The notes under the pieces are model-generated. The model searched no databases, was not told the origin of the DNA, and saw only the letters and a list, made by a program, of their open reading frames with translations. A stretch of 64,000 bases of DNA from Anaerolineales bacterium. Lineage in GTDB: Bacteria > Chloroflexota > Anaerolineae > 4572-78 > J111. Below are positions 27,336-34,718 of the stretch, piece by piece (the first letter of the stretch is position 1; every line of letters starts with the position of its first letter). Location of the stretch: positions 1,674,001 through 1,738,000 of the forward strand of contig JABTUK010000002.1 of assembly GCA_015075405.1 (NCBI GenBank). Reading direction: 5' to 3'. Made by a program: the position numbers and the translations under genes.

Positions 27336-27447
27336 AGCTATTATTTTAACATAATAACATTACATAACAACTTGACTATAACATAATTAGGGTTTGTTGT
27401 CAATGAAAGCGGTGGGATGTGACTAAATTGAGGATGCTTCTCCGCCA

Positions 27448-27561
27448 GTAACTGCTCAACCCTCATGTCATTTCGAGGCCGTAGGCCGAGAAATCCCTAC
27501 ACCGCTACATCGGCCTCAGAGATTTCTCCCTTCGGTCGAAATGACAGGCCTGAGTAGTTAC
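27448..27561. mobile_element. MITE-like element, 8-bp target duplication CTCCGCCA
   Basis: GTAACTGCTCAACC...CATGTCATTTCGAGG to CCTTCGGTCGAAATGACAGG...GAGTAGTTAC, flanked by perfect CTCCGCCA at 27440-27447 and 27562-27569. Same family as 1843, 38603, 48196 and 50234. Confidence 0.88.
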
Positions 27562-27574
27562 CTCCGCCAGACAA

Positions 27575-27603
27575 TTGACGACAGCGGCCCAATCAGCGAT
27601 AAT
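27575..27603 (+). promoter_or_regulatory. Promoter giving a leaderless yraN transcript
   Basis: TTGACG (27575-27580), a 17-base spacer, GATAAT (27598-27603). The expected start of transcription, about 7 bases on, coincides with the ATG at 27610. No ribosome site lies between. Confidence 0.55.
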
Positions 27604-27609
27604 TAGGCT

Positions 27610-27972
27610 ATGATGGACCCACGTAAACAAACCGGCCGCCAGGGCGAGGATATCGCCGCTTCCTTTTTGACCGGCAAAGGCTACCGGCTTATCGAGCGCA
27701 ATTGGCGCTGCCCCGGCGGCGAACTCGATATCATTGCCGCCGACGGCGACACCCTTGTTTTTGTCGAGGTGCGCGCCCGCAGTGGACTGCGTTTTGGCCC
27801 GGCCGAGGAAAGCATTACGCCGGCCAAACAAATCCGTTTGATTGAATTGGCCCAAACCTATCTGCAAGAAAAAGCCATGCCCAGCCAACGCTGGCGGATT
27901 GATGTGGTGGCGATTCAATTGGGCCGGGGCTTGCCGCAAATCAATCATATTGAGAATGCGGTGGGATGGTAA
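27610..27972 (+). CDS. YraN family (UPF0102) nuclease-like protein
   Basis: 120 residues, the full length of the family. RQGEDIAASFLTGKGYRLIERNWRCPGGELDIIAADGDTLVFVEVRAR shows the restriction-endonuclease-like core: Glu in GED, Asp in GELDII and the E-V-R (ExK-like) motif. A Lys further on (TPAKQIRLI) completes the usual pattern. Cellular role in DNA processing is assumed but not settled for the family. The promoter position suggests a leaderless mRNA. A macro-domain gene follows. Confidence 0.9.
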   Translation: MMDPRKQTGRQGEDIAASFLTGKGYRLIERNWRCPGGELDIIAADGDTLVFVEVRARSGLRFGPAEESITPAKQIRLIELAQTYLQEKAMPSQRWRIDVVAIQLGRGLPQINHIENAVGW

Positions 27973-28031
27973 AAAATTGTCAATAATCAATGGTCAATGG
28001 TTAATAGTGTTGAATGAAGGAAACTATTGCT

Positions 28032-28610
28032 ATGTCCACAAACAGAATTTTATTCGAGCATACTCTCCCCACCGGCCAGTTTGTTCGGGTGGTGCAGGGC
28101 GACCTGACTGCGGAAACGGTTGAGGCGATTGTCAATGCGGCCAATGAATGGTTGCAGCACGGCGGCGGGGTCGCCGGGGCTATCAGGCGGCAAGGGGGTG
28201 ATTCTATCCAGCGGGAAAGCGACGCCTGGGTCAAGCAGCATGGCCCGGTACGGACGGGCAGTGCGGCCATCACCGGGGCGGGGAATTTAGCCGCCACCTA
28301 TGTCATCCATGCAGTGGGGCCAGTCTGGGGCAGCAGCAATGACGAACAAAAGCTGGGCAGCGCCGTGCGCAGCGCCCTGGCTCTGGCCGACAAACATCAG
28401 GTCAAAAGTATTGCCATTCCCGGCATCTCTTCGGGCATCTTTGGCGGCCCCAAGGATACTTGCGCCAGGGTCATCCTCAAGGCAACGGTGGATTATTTAC
28501 AGCAAAATCCAGCCACCTCCTTGAAGGAGGTCCGTTTCTGCAATATTGACAACCTCACCGCGGCGACATTTGTAGCAGAAGCCAAAAAATTATGGGGCCA
28601 GGCCCTTTAA
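28032..28610 (+). CDS. Macro-domain protein
   Basis: 192 residues from the ATG at 28032, chosen because GAAGGAAA lies about 10 bases upstream; an ATG at 28014 has no such site. VVQGDLTAETVEAIVNAANE is followed by LQHGGGVAGAI and IPGISSGIFGGPKD, the ADP-ribose-binding loops of macro domains; the Asn-rich NAAN at 35-38 is the catalytic-loop signature of O-acetyl-ADP-ribose or ADP-ribosyl hydrolases (MacroD/YmdB group). Cytoplasmic. Likely role: removal of ADP-ribose from proteins or metabolites. Confidence 0.88.
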   Translation: MSTNRILFEHTLPTGQFVRVVQGDLTAETVEAIVNAANEWLQHGGGVAGAIRRQGGDSIQRESDAWVKQHGPVRTGSAAITGAGNLAATYVIHAVGPVWGSSNDEQKLGSAVRSALALADKHQVKSIAIPGISSGIFGGPKDTCARVILKATVDYLQQNPATSLKEVRFCNIDNLTAATFVAEAKKLWGQAL

Positions 28611-28645
28611 ATTGAAACGGGTGTTTCCAATTTCTGTGGAAGAGT

Positions 28646-28671
28646 GGAGTCCAAAGCAAGCTTTGGACTCC
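28646..28671. repeat. CCAAAGCAAGCTTTGG palindrome just before the MocR gene
   Basis: GGAGTCCAAAGC / GCTTTGGACTCC is a near-perfect palindrome ending 11 bases before the ATG at 28683. The same sequence forms each arm of the dyad at 8565 and appears at 60021, so it is a dispersed repeat rather than a specific operator, though its position could affect expression. Confidence 0.6.
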
Positions 28672-28682
28672 CAAAACAAGCG

Positions 28683-30164
28683 ATGACTATCTTCAAAGGT
28701 GATCTCTTCAGCCGCACCCCTGACACGCCCCTCTATCAACAGCTTTATGCCCATCTGCGGGCGGCCATTCTCTCCGGGGAGTTGAAACACGGTCTGAAAC
28801 TGCCCTCCACGCGCGCCCTGGCGGATGAACTCAACATTTCGCGCAACACTGTACTCAATGCCTATGAACAATTGATCGCTGAGGGCTATTTGGAGACTGT
28901 CGAAGGCGGCGGCACCTTTGTGGCTCAGGAATTGCCCGACCTGCTGTTAACCACACCGGCGGCTAAAGTCGCCAGGGATGCCACACCCAGAGCATCAAGC
29001 CTATTCTTCTTCTCGGAGCAGGCAAAGTTGCAACTGGCAGAGGCCCAACGCGCCGCAGTGCTGCCGGCGTCAAGCGGTGGGCGGCCCCGCCCCTTTCGCG
29101 CCGATACGCCTGCCCTGGATGCCTTTCCCTACGAACTCTGGTCCCGGCTCATCACCCGGCAAAGCCGGCGGATGCCGGCCAGCGCCTTTACCTATCAGGA
29201 TGCCGCCGGGTATCGCCCCCTGCGTGAAGCGATTGCCAGCCATGTCACCGTCTCTCGCCGGGTTCACTGTACCGCCGAACAAATCATTATTGTTTCCGGC
29301 TCGCAAGGGGCGCTCGATCTGGCCGCGCGTGTGCTGATTAATCGGGGCGACACGGTCTGGCTGGAAGACCCCGGCTATCCCGGCGCGCGGGGCGTTTTTT
29401 TGGGGGCGGGGGCGCAGATTGTGCCCGTGCCGGTTGATCGTGCGGGCCTGGTCATCGAAGCTGGCCTGGCCCGCGCCCCACAAGCGCGGCTAGTCTACCT
29501 GACCCCCTCGCACCAGTTCCCCCTGGGGATGACCATGAGCCTGTCCCGGCGGCTGGCCCTGCTGGAGTGGGCCAGCCGGAGCGGCGCTTACCTGCTGGAA
29601 GATGACTACGACAGCGAATATCGCTTCGCCGGGCGTCCGCTGGCGGCTTTGCAAGGGCTTGACGAGGCAGGCCGCGTGATTTATATCGGCACTTTCAGCA
29701 AAGTGCTCTTTCCGGCGCTGCGCCTCGGTTATCTGATCTTGCCGCCGCCCCTGGTCGAGGCGTTTCTGACGGTGCGCCGGCTGATTGATATTCATCCTCC
29801 CATGCTGGAACAGGCCGTCCTCACCGATTTTATCGTCGAAGGTCACTTTACCCGCCATCTACGGCGCATGCGCACCCTCTATGCCGAGCGGCGGGCTGCG
29901 CTGTTTGAAGCAGCCAAAAATCTACCCCTGGAAATTGACTCGCCCGAAGCGGGTATCCACTGCATCGGCTGGCTGCCGGATGGCGTGGACGAAGTAGCGC
30001 TGGTCCGCCAGGCCGCCGCCCACGATCTTGACCTTACTCCTGTTTCTCTTTTCAGCCTTAACCCCCTGCCCCGTCGAGGACTGCTGTTGGGCTATGGCGG
30101 CTACAGCGTCCCCGAAATAAAAGACGGCGTTCACCGTCTGGCGGCTGCGCTACATTCAATCTAA
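28683..30164 (+). CDS. MocR/PdxR-type regulator (GntR DNA-binding plus aminotransferase domain)
   Basis: 493 residues from the ATG at 28683; the frame continues upstream but only through a dispersed repeat. Residues ~15-80 are a GntR winged helix (TPLYQQLYAHLRAAILSGELKHG, LPSTRALADELNISRNTVLNAYEQL, EGGGTFV). The rest is a class I aminotransferase fold with PLP-Lys340 in GTFSKVLFPALRLGY and Asp in LLEDDYDSEYR. Such proteins sense PLP or an amino compound and act as regulators, usually of neighbours, without clear transaminase activity. The AhpD-like gene at 30372 is the obvious target. Confidence 0.9.
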   Translation: MTIFKGDLFSRTPDTPLYQQLYAHLRAAILSGELKHGLKLPSTRALADELNISRNTVLNAYEQLIAEGYLETVEGGGTFVAQELPDLLLTTPAAKVARDATPRASSLFFFSEQAKLQLAEAQRAAVLPASSGGRPRPFRADTPALDAFPYELWSRLITRQSRRMPASAFTYQDAAGYRPLREAIASHVTVSRRVHCTAEQIIIVSGSQGALDLAARVLINRGDTVWLEDPGYPGARGVFLGAGAQIVPVPVDRAGLVIEAGLARAPQARLVYLTPSHQFPLGMTMSLSRRLALLEWASRSGAYLLEDDYDSEYRFAGRPLAALQGLDEAGRVIYIGTFSKVLFPALRLGYLILPPPLVEAFLTVRRLIDIHPPMLEQAVLTDFIVEGHFTRHLRRMRTLYAERRAALFEAAKNLPLEIDSPEAGIHCIGWLPDGVDEVALVRQAAAHDLDLTPVSLFSLNPLPRRGLLLGYGGYSVPEIKDGVHRLAAALHSI

Positions 30165-30267
30165 TTCCCCTCAATAAAAAACCAAAGTGGTACCATTGTT
30201 TGATTAAAAACTGGTTCTTGAATAAGTACCAGTTGTGCTTTATACTCGCCCCTATACTTATAAAAAA

Positions 30268-30344
30268 TGTCATTGCGAGGCCGTAGGCCGAAGCAATCTC
30301 CCTATTTGGGGTGGGAGACTGCTTCGCTGGCGCTCGCAGTGACA
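30268..30344. repeat. TGTCATTGCGAGG palindromic repeat
   Basis: TGTCATTGCGAGGCCGTAGG and GCGCTCGCAGTGACA form the outer arms, AAGCAATCTCC and GGAGACTGCTT the inner. It resembles the MITE family in plan but has different ends, so I count it as a separate repeat. It lies between the regulator and the AhpD-like gene. Confidence 0.7.
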
Positions 30345-30371
30345 TGACAGCTATTTTCGAAGGAGCAAATC

Positions 30372-30863
30372 ATGGAACCGAGACTCAACTATGGAAAAGT
30401 TCTGCCCGAAGGCATGAGACCAATTTACGCCCTGGATCGCTACAGCGCCAACAGCGGACTGGAGCCATCGCTGTTGGAGTTGGTCAAGCTGCGGGCCTCG
30501 CAGCTCAACGGCTGCGCCTACTGTGTGGACATGCACAGCAAAGATGCCCGGACACGGGGCGAAACTGAACAACGCTTGTACGGCCTCACCGTCTGGCGCG
30601 AAACGCCCTACTACACCGAGCGCGAACGGGCGGCGCTGGCCTTGACCGAGGCAGTTACTTTGATTGCCGACAATCACGTTCCGGCTGAGGTCTACGAACA
30701 AGCGCGGCAGCAGTTCAGCGAGGAAGAGTTGGTGAAGCTGATGATCGCTATCGTTATCATCAATACCTGGAACCGCTTTGCGATCACCTTCGGTGATGTG
30801 CCCGGCAGCTACCAACCGAATCATTTTGCCACAGCCCCTGCCCCGATGGAATTGTCGAGATGA
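30372..30863 (+). CDS. AhpD/carboxymuconolactone decarboxylase family protein
   Basis: 163 residues. LLELVKLRASQLNGCAYCVDMHSKDAR carries the CxxC (Cys48, Cys51) and the downstream His of AhpD-like proteins. ERERAALALTEAVTLI and MIAIVIINTWNRFA complete the six-helix plan. In AhpD the Cys pair reduces peroxiredoxin or peroxides directly. GAAGGAGCAAATC precedes the ATG. It is immediately downstream of a MocR-type regulator, a frequent pairing, so its expression is probably controlled by that protein. Confidence 0.9.
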   Translation: MEPRLNYGKVLPEGMRPIYALDRYSANSGLEPSLLELVKLRASQLNGCAYCVDMHSKDARTRGETEQRLYGLTVWRETPYYTERERAALALTEAVTLIADNHVPAEVYEQARQQFSEEELVKLMIAIVIINTWNRFAITFGDVPGSYQPNHFATAPAPMELSR

Positions 30864-30951
30864 AGCTACGAACGCCTATGCCGGCTGTGCCTTGATTTTG
30901 ATAGGAGTCGGACAGTCCCCTGGGGACGACAACAACGCAAAGCGTGAAAAT

Positions 30952-31002
30952 GAAGACCGGAGACCGATGACTGGGTGTCCGCTTGGCCGGTCTCCGGTCT
31001 TC
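30952..31002. terminator. Hairpin after the AhpD-like gene
   Basis: GAAGACCGGAGACC pairs perfectly with GGTCTCCGGTCTTC. It lies between two convergent genes and can serve both. The words recur once more in GTCCCCGGTC. Confidence 0.6.
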
Positions 31003-31044
31003 CGTCCCCGGTCTATTTTCAAGAGGGTGATGATTGTCAGTGGC

Positions 31045-32544
31045 TTATTCCGAACCTGAACCAGGGGCCTCTGTTTGCAATTTGACCTCTTCGAGCCGGG
31101 CCGGGGGAACGGGCGCCGGGTCGGCTAACTCCAGGCCGGTGCGCGCCCAGGCATTCAAAATCGCCTTGACCGTTTGAAACAACAGCAGCCCCAGCAGCAG
31201 CGCCCACATAGCAACGGCGACTATGCCCACCAACTGCGCCTGGAACTGCCCCGGCCAGTCGGAGGCAAAACCGGGGGCGACCCACAGGCCGGAAACACCC
31301 TGCCCGGCCACCCCGTAATAGTCACTCAGCCCGAAACCATTCCAGCCCTGCCCGGCCCGGCCATCAGCCAGGAAGGGTAATAACAGCAGTCCCAACAGCG
31401 CGCTGACGCCATAAGTGGTCAGTGTGCCCGTTTCATCGCCCAGGCTGCGCTCAAAGAAATAAATGAGGCTGGGCAGCAGCAGTCCCATTAATAACCCGGC
31501 GGCCAGCGAAACCCAAATCGGCATAAAGGGCGCGCCGGCCAGCGCTACCACCAAACCGGCAGCCAGCCCCCGCGAGGTCATCAACGGGTCAAAGCGGCGG
31601 GTGGTCAGCCAGCTATAACCGGCAGCAGTTAGCGCGCCACTCAAGGCGGCCATTACTCCGGCCACCGCCGCCTGAGCCGGGCTAAAGTTCAAAGCTGTCG
31701 GGGCGTGCAAACCAGCCGACAGCCCCAGCCAGCCCATAAGCATCAGGCCCGCCCCCAATAAACTCAAAATGGGCAGATAGGCCGAGGGCATGGGGATAAC
31801 GGGCAACAGTTCGGCTTCAGGAAGCGTTTCGGGTTCCTCATATACGGCCAGGCGATAATCCGGGCCGGTAGTGACCACCAGTTCTTCAGCCGGCAAAGCA
31901 GTCTCGGCTTGTGTCTCACGGGAGCGAAACAGAAGCAAGGCGGCCAGCGCGACCATAGCGCCGGTCAAAAAAACCACACTCGCCCCGCCAAAATCAACCA
32001 GACCGTGACCAAACCCCAAACTTGCGCCCAGATGCGCCAGCCAGCCGCCCCCCCACAACCAGTTGCCCGGCAAAGGGTAGATCACCGCGCCGGTCAGCAA
32101 GCCGGTCAACACGGCGGCTAAACCCCTGACCCGCTGCGGCAGCACGCCTAACGGCAACAGCGCGGCTGTTCCAACCAGCGCCAGATGGCTTAGAAATAAC
32201 AGTAAAGCGCTTGGTGTGGCCGCTTCGCCGGCCAGACCAAAGCCCTGCAAGGCCACCACCCCCCACAGCCGGGCTACTTCCAGATCAACCGACTGATCGA
32301 GCGGATACCACTCCCAATACAAGCCGCTCAACTCCGGGTTCGGCGTCACCTGGGCAATACCGCCAAAGTGAAAGGCAAAGCCCAGCCCAAAATAGGCCAG
32401 CGCCGCCGCGCTCCAGGCCACCATCCCATTCACCGCCAGCGCCGGCGCCTGTTCTTCCGGCACCGCGCTGGCGATTAACAGAATCAGACCGAACGGCAGC
32501 AGCAAAGTCAGCGCCGCCGGTAAAAAATTGGTTAACTCCACCAT
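31045..32544 (-). CDS. Divergent ammonium transporter (Amt) homologue lacking the twin His
   Basis: 499 residues from the ATG at 32544, chosen because GAGG lies 5 bases upstream and the upstream extension is repeat sequence. About eleven membrane segments are seen. GHGLVDFGGASVVFLTGAMVALAAL aligns with the Amt signature DFAGGTVVHxxxG, but the His is replaced by Phe. In the second half TYGVSALLGLLLLP aligns with the GVHGVGG region, with Ser in place of His. Those two His line the conduction pore in AmtB. A long hydrophilic insert with many Glu lies between the halves. It may not carry ammonium; a sensor or other role is possible. Confidence 0.6.
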   Translation of the reverse strand: MVELTNFLPAALTLLLPFGLILLIASAVPEEQAPALAVNGMVAWSAAALAYFGLGFAFHFGGIAQVTPNPELSGLYWEWYPLDQSVDLEVARLWGVVALQGFGLAGEAATPSALLLFLSHLALVGTAALLPLGVLPQRVRGLAAVLTGLLTGAVIYPLPGNWLWGGGWLAHLGASLGFGHGLVDFGGASVVFLTGAMVALAALLLFRSRETQAETALPAEELVVTTGPDYRLAVYEEPETLPEAELLPVIPMPSAYLPILSLLGAGLMLMGWLGLSAGLHAPTALNFSPAQAAVAGVMAALSGALTAAGYSWLTTRRFDPLMTSRGLAAGLVVALAGAPFMPIWVSLAAGLLMGLLLPSLIYFFERSLGDETGTLTTYGVSALLGLLLLPFLADGRAGQGWNGFGLSDYYGVAGQGVSGLWVAPGFASDWPGQFQAQLVGIVAVAMWALLLGLLLFQTVKAILNAWARTGLELADPAPVPPARLEEVKLQTEAPGSGSE

Positions 32545-32599
32545 TTGGCCTCTGTTTTTATCAGAACTTACCCACTTTGCTGGAAGAATGGAACGCTGG

Positions 32600-32638
32600 A
32601 AGGTTGGAAGATTGGCGATTTTCAAGTCTTCCAACCTT
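32600..32638. repeat. GGTTGGAAGATTGG hairpin
   Basis: AAGGTTGGAAGATTG pairs with CAAGTCTTCCAACCTT. It lies upstream of the Amt-like start. A related single arm is at about 33270. Confidence 0.6.
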
Positions 32639-32766
32639 ACATTTATCCAGAGTACGTGTTCCGACGAGAGTCAGCCCAATCATACCAGAAGCAGAACTTT
32701 CGTCAAAAAAGGAGGGTTTGAAGTTTGGCGACAGGCTCAACTTGTGATAACATTAATAACTTAAAC

Positions 32767-32872
32767 AAAGGGTAGCAAGTAGCAGGGTCGCAAGTAGCAA
32801 GTAATTTTCTGCTACCCTGCCACTCTGCGACTCTGCTACCCTGCTACCCTACAACCTGTAACTTTCAACGTG
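32767..32872. repeat. GTAGCA-word hairpin
   Basis: GGGTAGCAAGTAGCAGGGTC on the left and TGCTACCCTGCCACTCTGCG on the right, between the Amt-like gene and rsfS. Confidence 0.75.
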
Positions 32873-32894
32873 TCACTGTGTTTTGGAGGTAAAC

Positions 32895-33239
32895 CTGGAA
32901 GCAAACGAATTAGCTCATGCAGTGGTGGAAATTGCATCCGGCAAAAAAGCGGCTAACATTTTAATGCTGGATATGCGCGAGGTGACGCTGCTAGCGGACT
33001 ATTATGTTTTATGTGATGGCTCATCCAGCCGGCAAATCAGAGCCATCAGTGACGAGTTGCTGGAAAAGCTCAAACACGCCGGCAGCCGTCTAGCCAGCGT
33101 CGAAGGCACACCCGAATCTGGTTGGATGTTAATTGATTTCGGTTCGGTGATTGCTCATCTCCTCTCCCCGGAACAACGCGCCTATTACCAACTGGAAGAA
33201 CTGTGGCAGCACGCCCCTAAAGTGGTCAGAATATTATAA
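32895..33239 (+). CDS. rsfS: Ribosomal silencing factor RsfS
   Basis: 114 residues from the CTG at 32895. ANELAHAVVEIASGKKAANILMLDMREVTLLADYYVLCDGSS, then RQIRAISDELLEKL and EGTPESGWMLIDFGSVIAHLLSPEQRAYYQLEELW, is the complete RsfS/Iojap fold. It binds ribosomal protein uL14 and blocks joining of the subunits in stationary phase. The start is unusual: the best ribosome site, GGAGG, is 5 bases before CTG, while the TTG at 32883 lies inside that site and no ATG is available. Confidence 0.9.
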   Translation: MEANELAHAVVEIASGKKAANILMLDMREVTLLADYYVLCDGSSSRQIRAISDELLEKLKHAGSRLASVEGTPESGWMLIDFGSVIAHLLSPEQRAYYQLEELWQHAPKVVRIL

Positions 33240-33352
33240 ACCTCATCAGCAAATGGAGTTATGTAGAGGAAGGTTGGAAGTCTGGAGGATGGATCAAATT
33301 CGCACCCTCCATTGCCCCATCTCTTCACTTGATACCCGATAAAGGTTAAAAC

Positions 33353-33946
33353 TTGGGTACAGAATTTGGATACAATCAACCCTCTCCACCGCAAGACTCG
33401 GTTGGCCACGGGTTGCTGGGCTGCGCTGGCGGTATCCTGGTAGGACTGCTCGGCGGCGGCCTGCTGCTGGTGCTGGCCTCCCTGGTGGCTGCCGTTATTG
33501 CCCCCGTCCCCACCCCATCCGAAACCGCTTCCGTCCCCGGCCTGCGCCTGACCATGAATGAAGCTTCGCTCAACCAATTTGCTCAAAGTACGGCCGGCGC
33601 TCCCGTCCAACTCGATCTGCTGCCCGGTAATCAGGTCAATCTGACCAGCGATACTTCGGTGACAGCCTTTGACGTCACCCTGCCCGTCCAGATCACAGGC
33701 CGTTTTGGGCTTCAAATTACCCCTCAATCTACGGTGGAAGTACGGCTCATTCAGGCCGATGTTTCCGGGGTTGACCTGCCGGCGGAGACAACGGCCCGTA
33801 TGTTTGACAGCCAGTTGCCGGTCCTCAATCAAAGTTTGAACCAAATGCTAGTTGAAGCCTCAACCGTGTTGGGTGCGCCGCTGACCCTGACCGGCCTGGG
33901 CACCACCGATACCGAGTTTTGGCTCGAAGCGCGGCTGGCCCCATGA
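33353..33946 (+). CDS. Membrane-anchored extracytoplasmic protein
   Basis: 197 residues from a TTG; start not certain. A Pro-containing N-terminus is followed by a hydrophobic Gly/Leu anchor (~residues 20-48) and a ~145-residue outside domain with alternating strands (LRLTMNEASLNQFAQ, VQLDLLPGNQVNLTSDTSV, VQITGRFGLQITPQ, VEVRLIQADVSGVDLPA). The pattern recalls LmeA/DUF2993-type lipid-binding sandwiches, but I cannot confirm this. It overlaps the next gene by 4 bases (ATGA). Confidence 0.55.
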   Translation: MGTEFGYNQPSPPQDSVGHGLLGCAGGILVGLLGGGLLLVLASLVAAVIAPVPTPSETASVPGLRLTMNEASLNQFAQSTAGAPVQLDLLPGNQVNLTSDTSVTAFDVTLPVQITGRFGLQITPQSTVEVRLIQADVSGVDLPAETTARMFDSQLPVLNQSLNQMLVEASTVLGAPLTLTGLGTTDTEFWLEARLAP

Positions 33947-34446
33947 GCCGCTGGGGCTGCATTGGGCTGCTGGTCGGCAGCATTATCGGCGTCCTCTTGC
34001 TGATGGGGCTGATCCGGTCTATCCAGCCGGCCATCCCCGCCGTTGCCGTTCAGCCGGCTGTCGCTGCTCCTGATCTGACCCTGTTTTTGTCGGAAGAGAG
34101 CGTCAGTCGCTCTGCTGCTCAAGCTCTGGCCCAACCGGCCGTGATCAACTTTGAGCCGGGCGGCCAGGTTATTCTGACTACCCCCATTTCCATAGCCGGA
34201 TGGGAGCCGGTAATTGACCTGGGCCTGTCGCTTGAGCAGCAAGGCAATCAAGTGGTCAGCCGCTTGCACTGGGCGCAGTTGGGTTGGCTGCGCTTACCGG
34301 CCCGCTGGCTGCCCCCGGAGCTGGTCGAGTTGGGTACGCAGCCGGGGCAGCAGCTTAGCCGCCAAATCCCCCCCCAATTCAACCTGATCAGCCTGACCAC
34401 CGCCGCCGATGGCATCACCCTCCAGGTGGATTGGGTGGGACGGTAG
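33943..34446 (+). CDS. Membrane-anchored protein, probable partner of the preceding gene
   Basis: 167 residues from the ATG at 33943, which overlaps the previous stop as ATGA. N-terminal anchor WGCIGLLVGSIIGVLLLMGLI is followed by an outside domain that parallels the upstream protein in plan: DLTLFLSEESVSRSAAQALAQ...VINFEPGGQVILTTPISI...LTTAADGITLQVDW. The two are likely distant paralogues made together, perhaps as a pair. Function unknown. Confidence 0.55.
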   Translation: MSRWGCIGLLVGSIIGVLLLMGLIRSIQPAIPAVAVQPAVAAPDLTLFLSEESVSRSAAQALAQPAVINFEPGGQVILTTPISIAGWEPVIDLGLSLEQQGNQVVSRLHWAQLGWLRLPARWLPPELVELGTQPGQQLSRQIPPQFNLISLTTAADGITLQVDWVGR

Positions 34447-34449
34447 AGT

Positions 34450-34495
34450 GGAGATTGGAGATTAGAGATTGAGCAATCTCCAATCTCTAATCTCC
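34450..34495. terminator. GGAGATT-word hairpin
   Basis: 21-base arms of GGAGATT/AGAGATT words with a 4-base loop right after the stop at 34446. Same words at 60661. Confidence 0.65.
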
Positions 34496-34718
34496 CGGTG
34501 AAATTAATTGCCATTATTCAGTCAGTTTCGCGCCTGCCGCGCTATTTTGCCCTCCTCAAACTCCGTGCTATACTGGGGCTGTTTGGAAGCCGTTAAAGAT
34601 CAACAGCAATTCCATGGCTGGCTCTCACGCCTTAATTCGGTTAGGGCAGAGAGCCAGTCAGGTTTTGAGGAAGGTTTGGTTTGCCAGCTCGTCACCCCAC
34701 CCGGATTAGAGGTTATCT

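Noticed and set aside
31174..32121. Plus-strand Gln/Pro-rich frames inside the Amt-like gene
   Set aside because: Shadow frames of a Leu/Ala-rich membrane protein.
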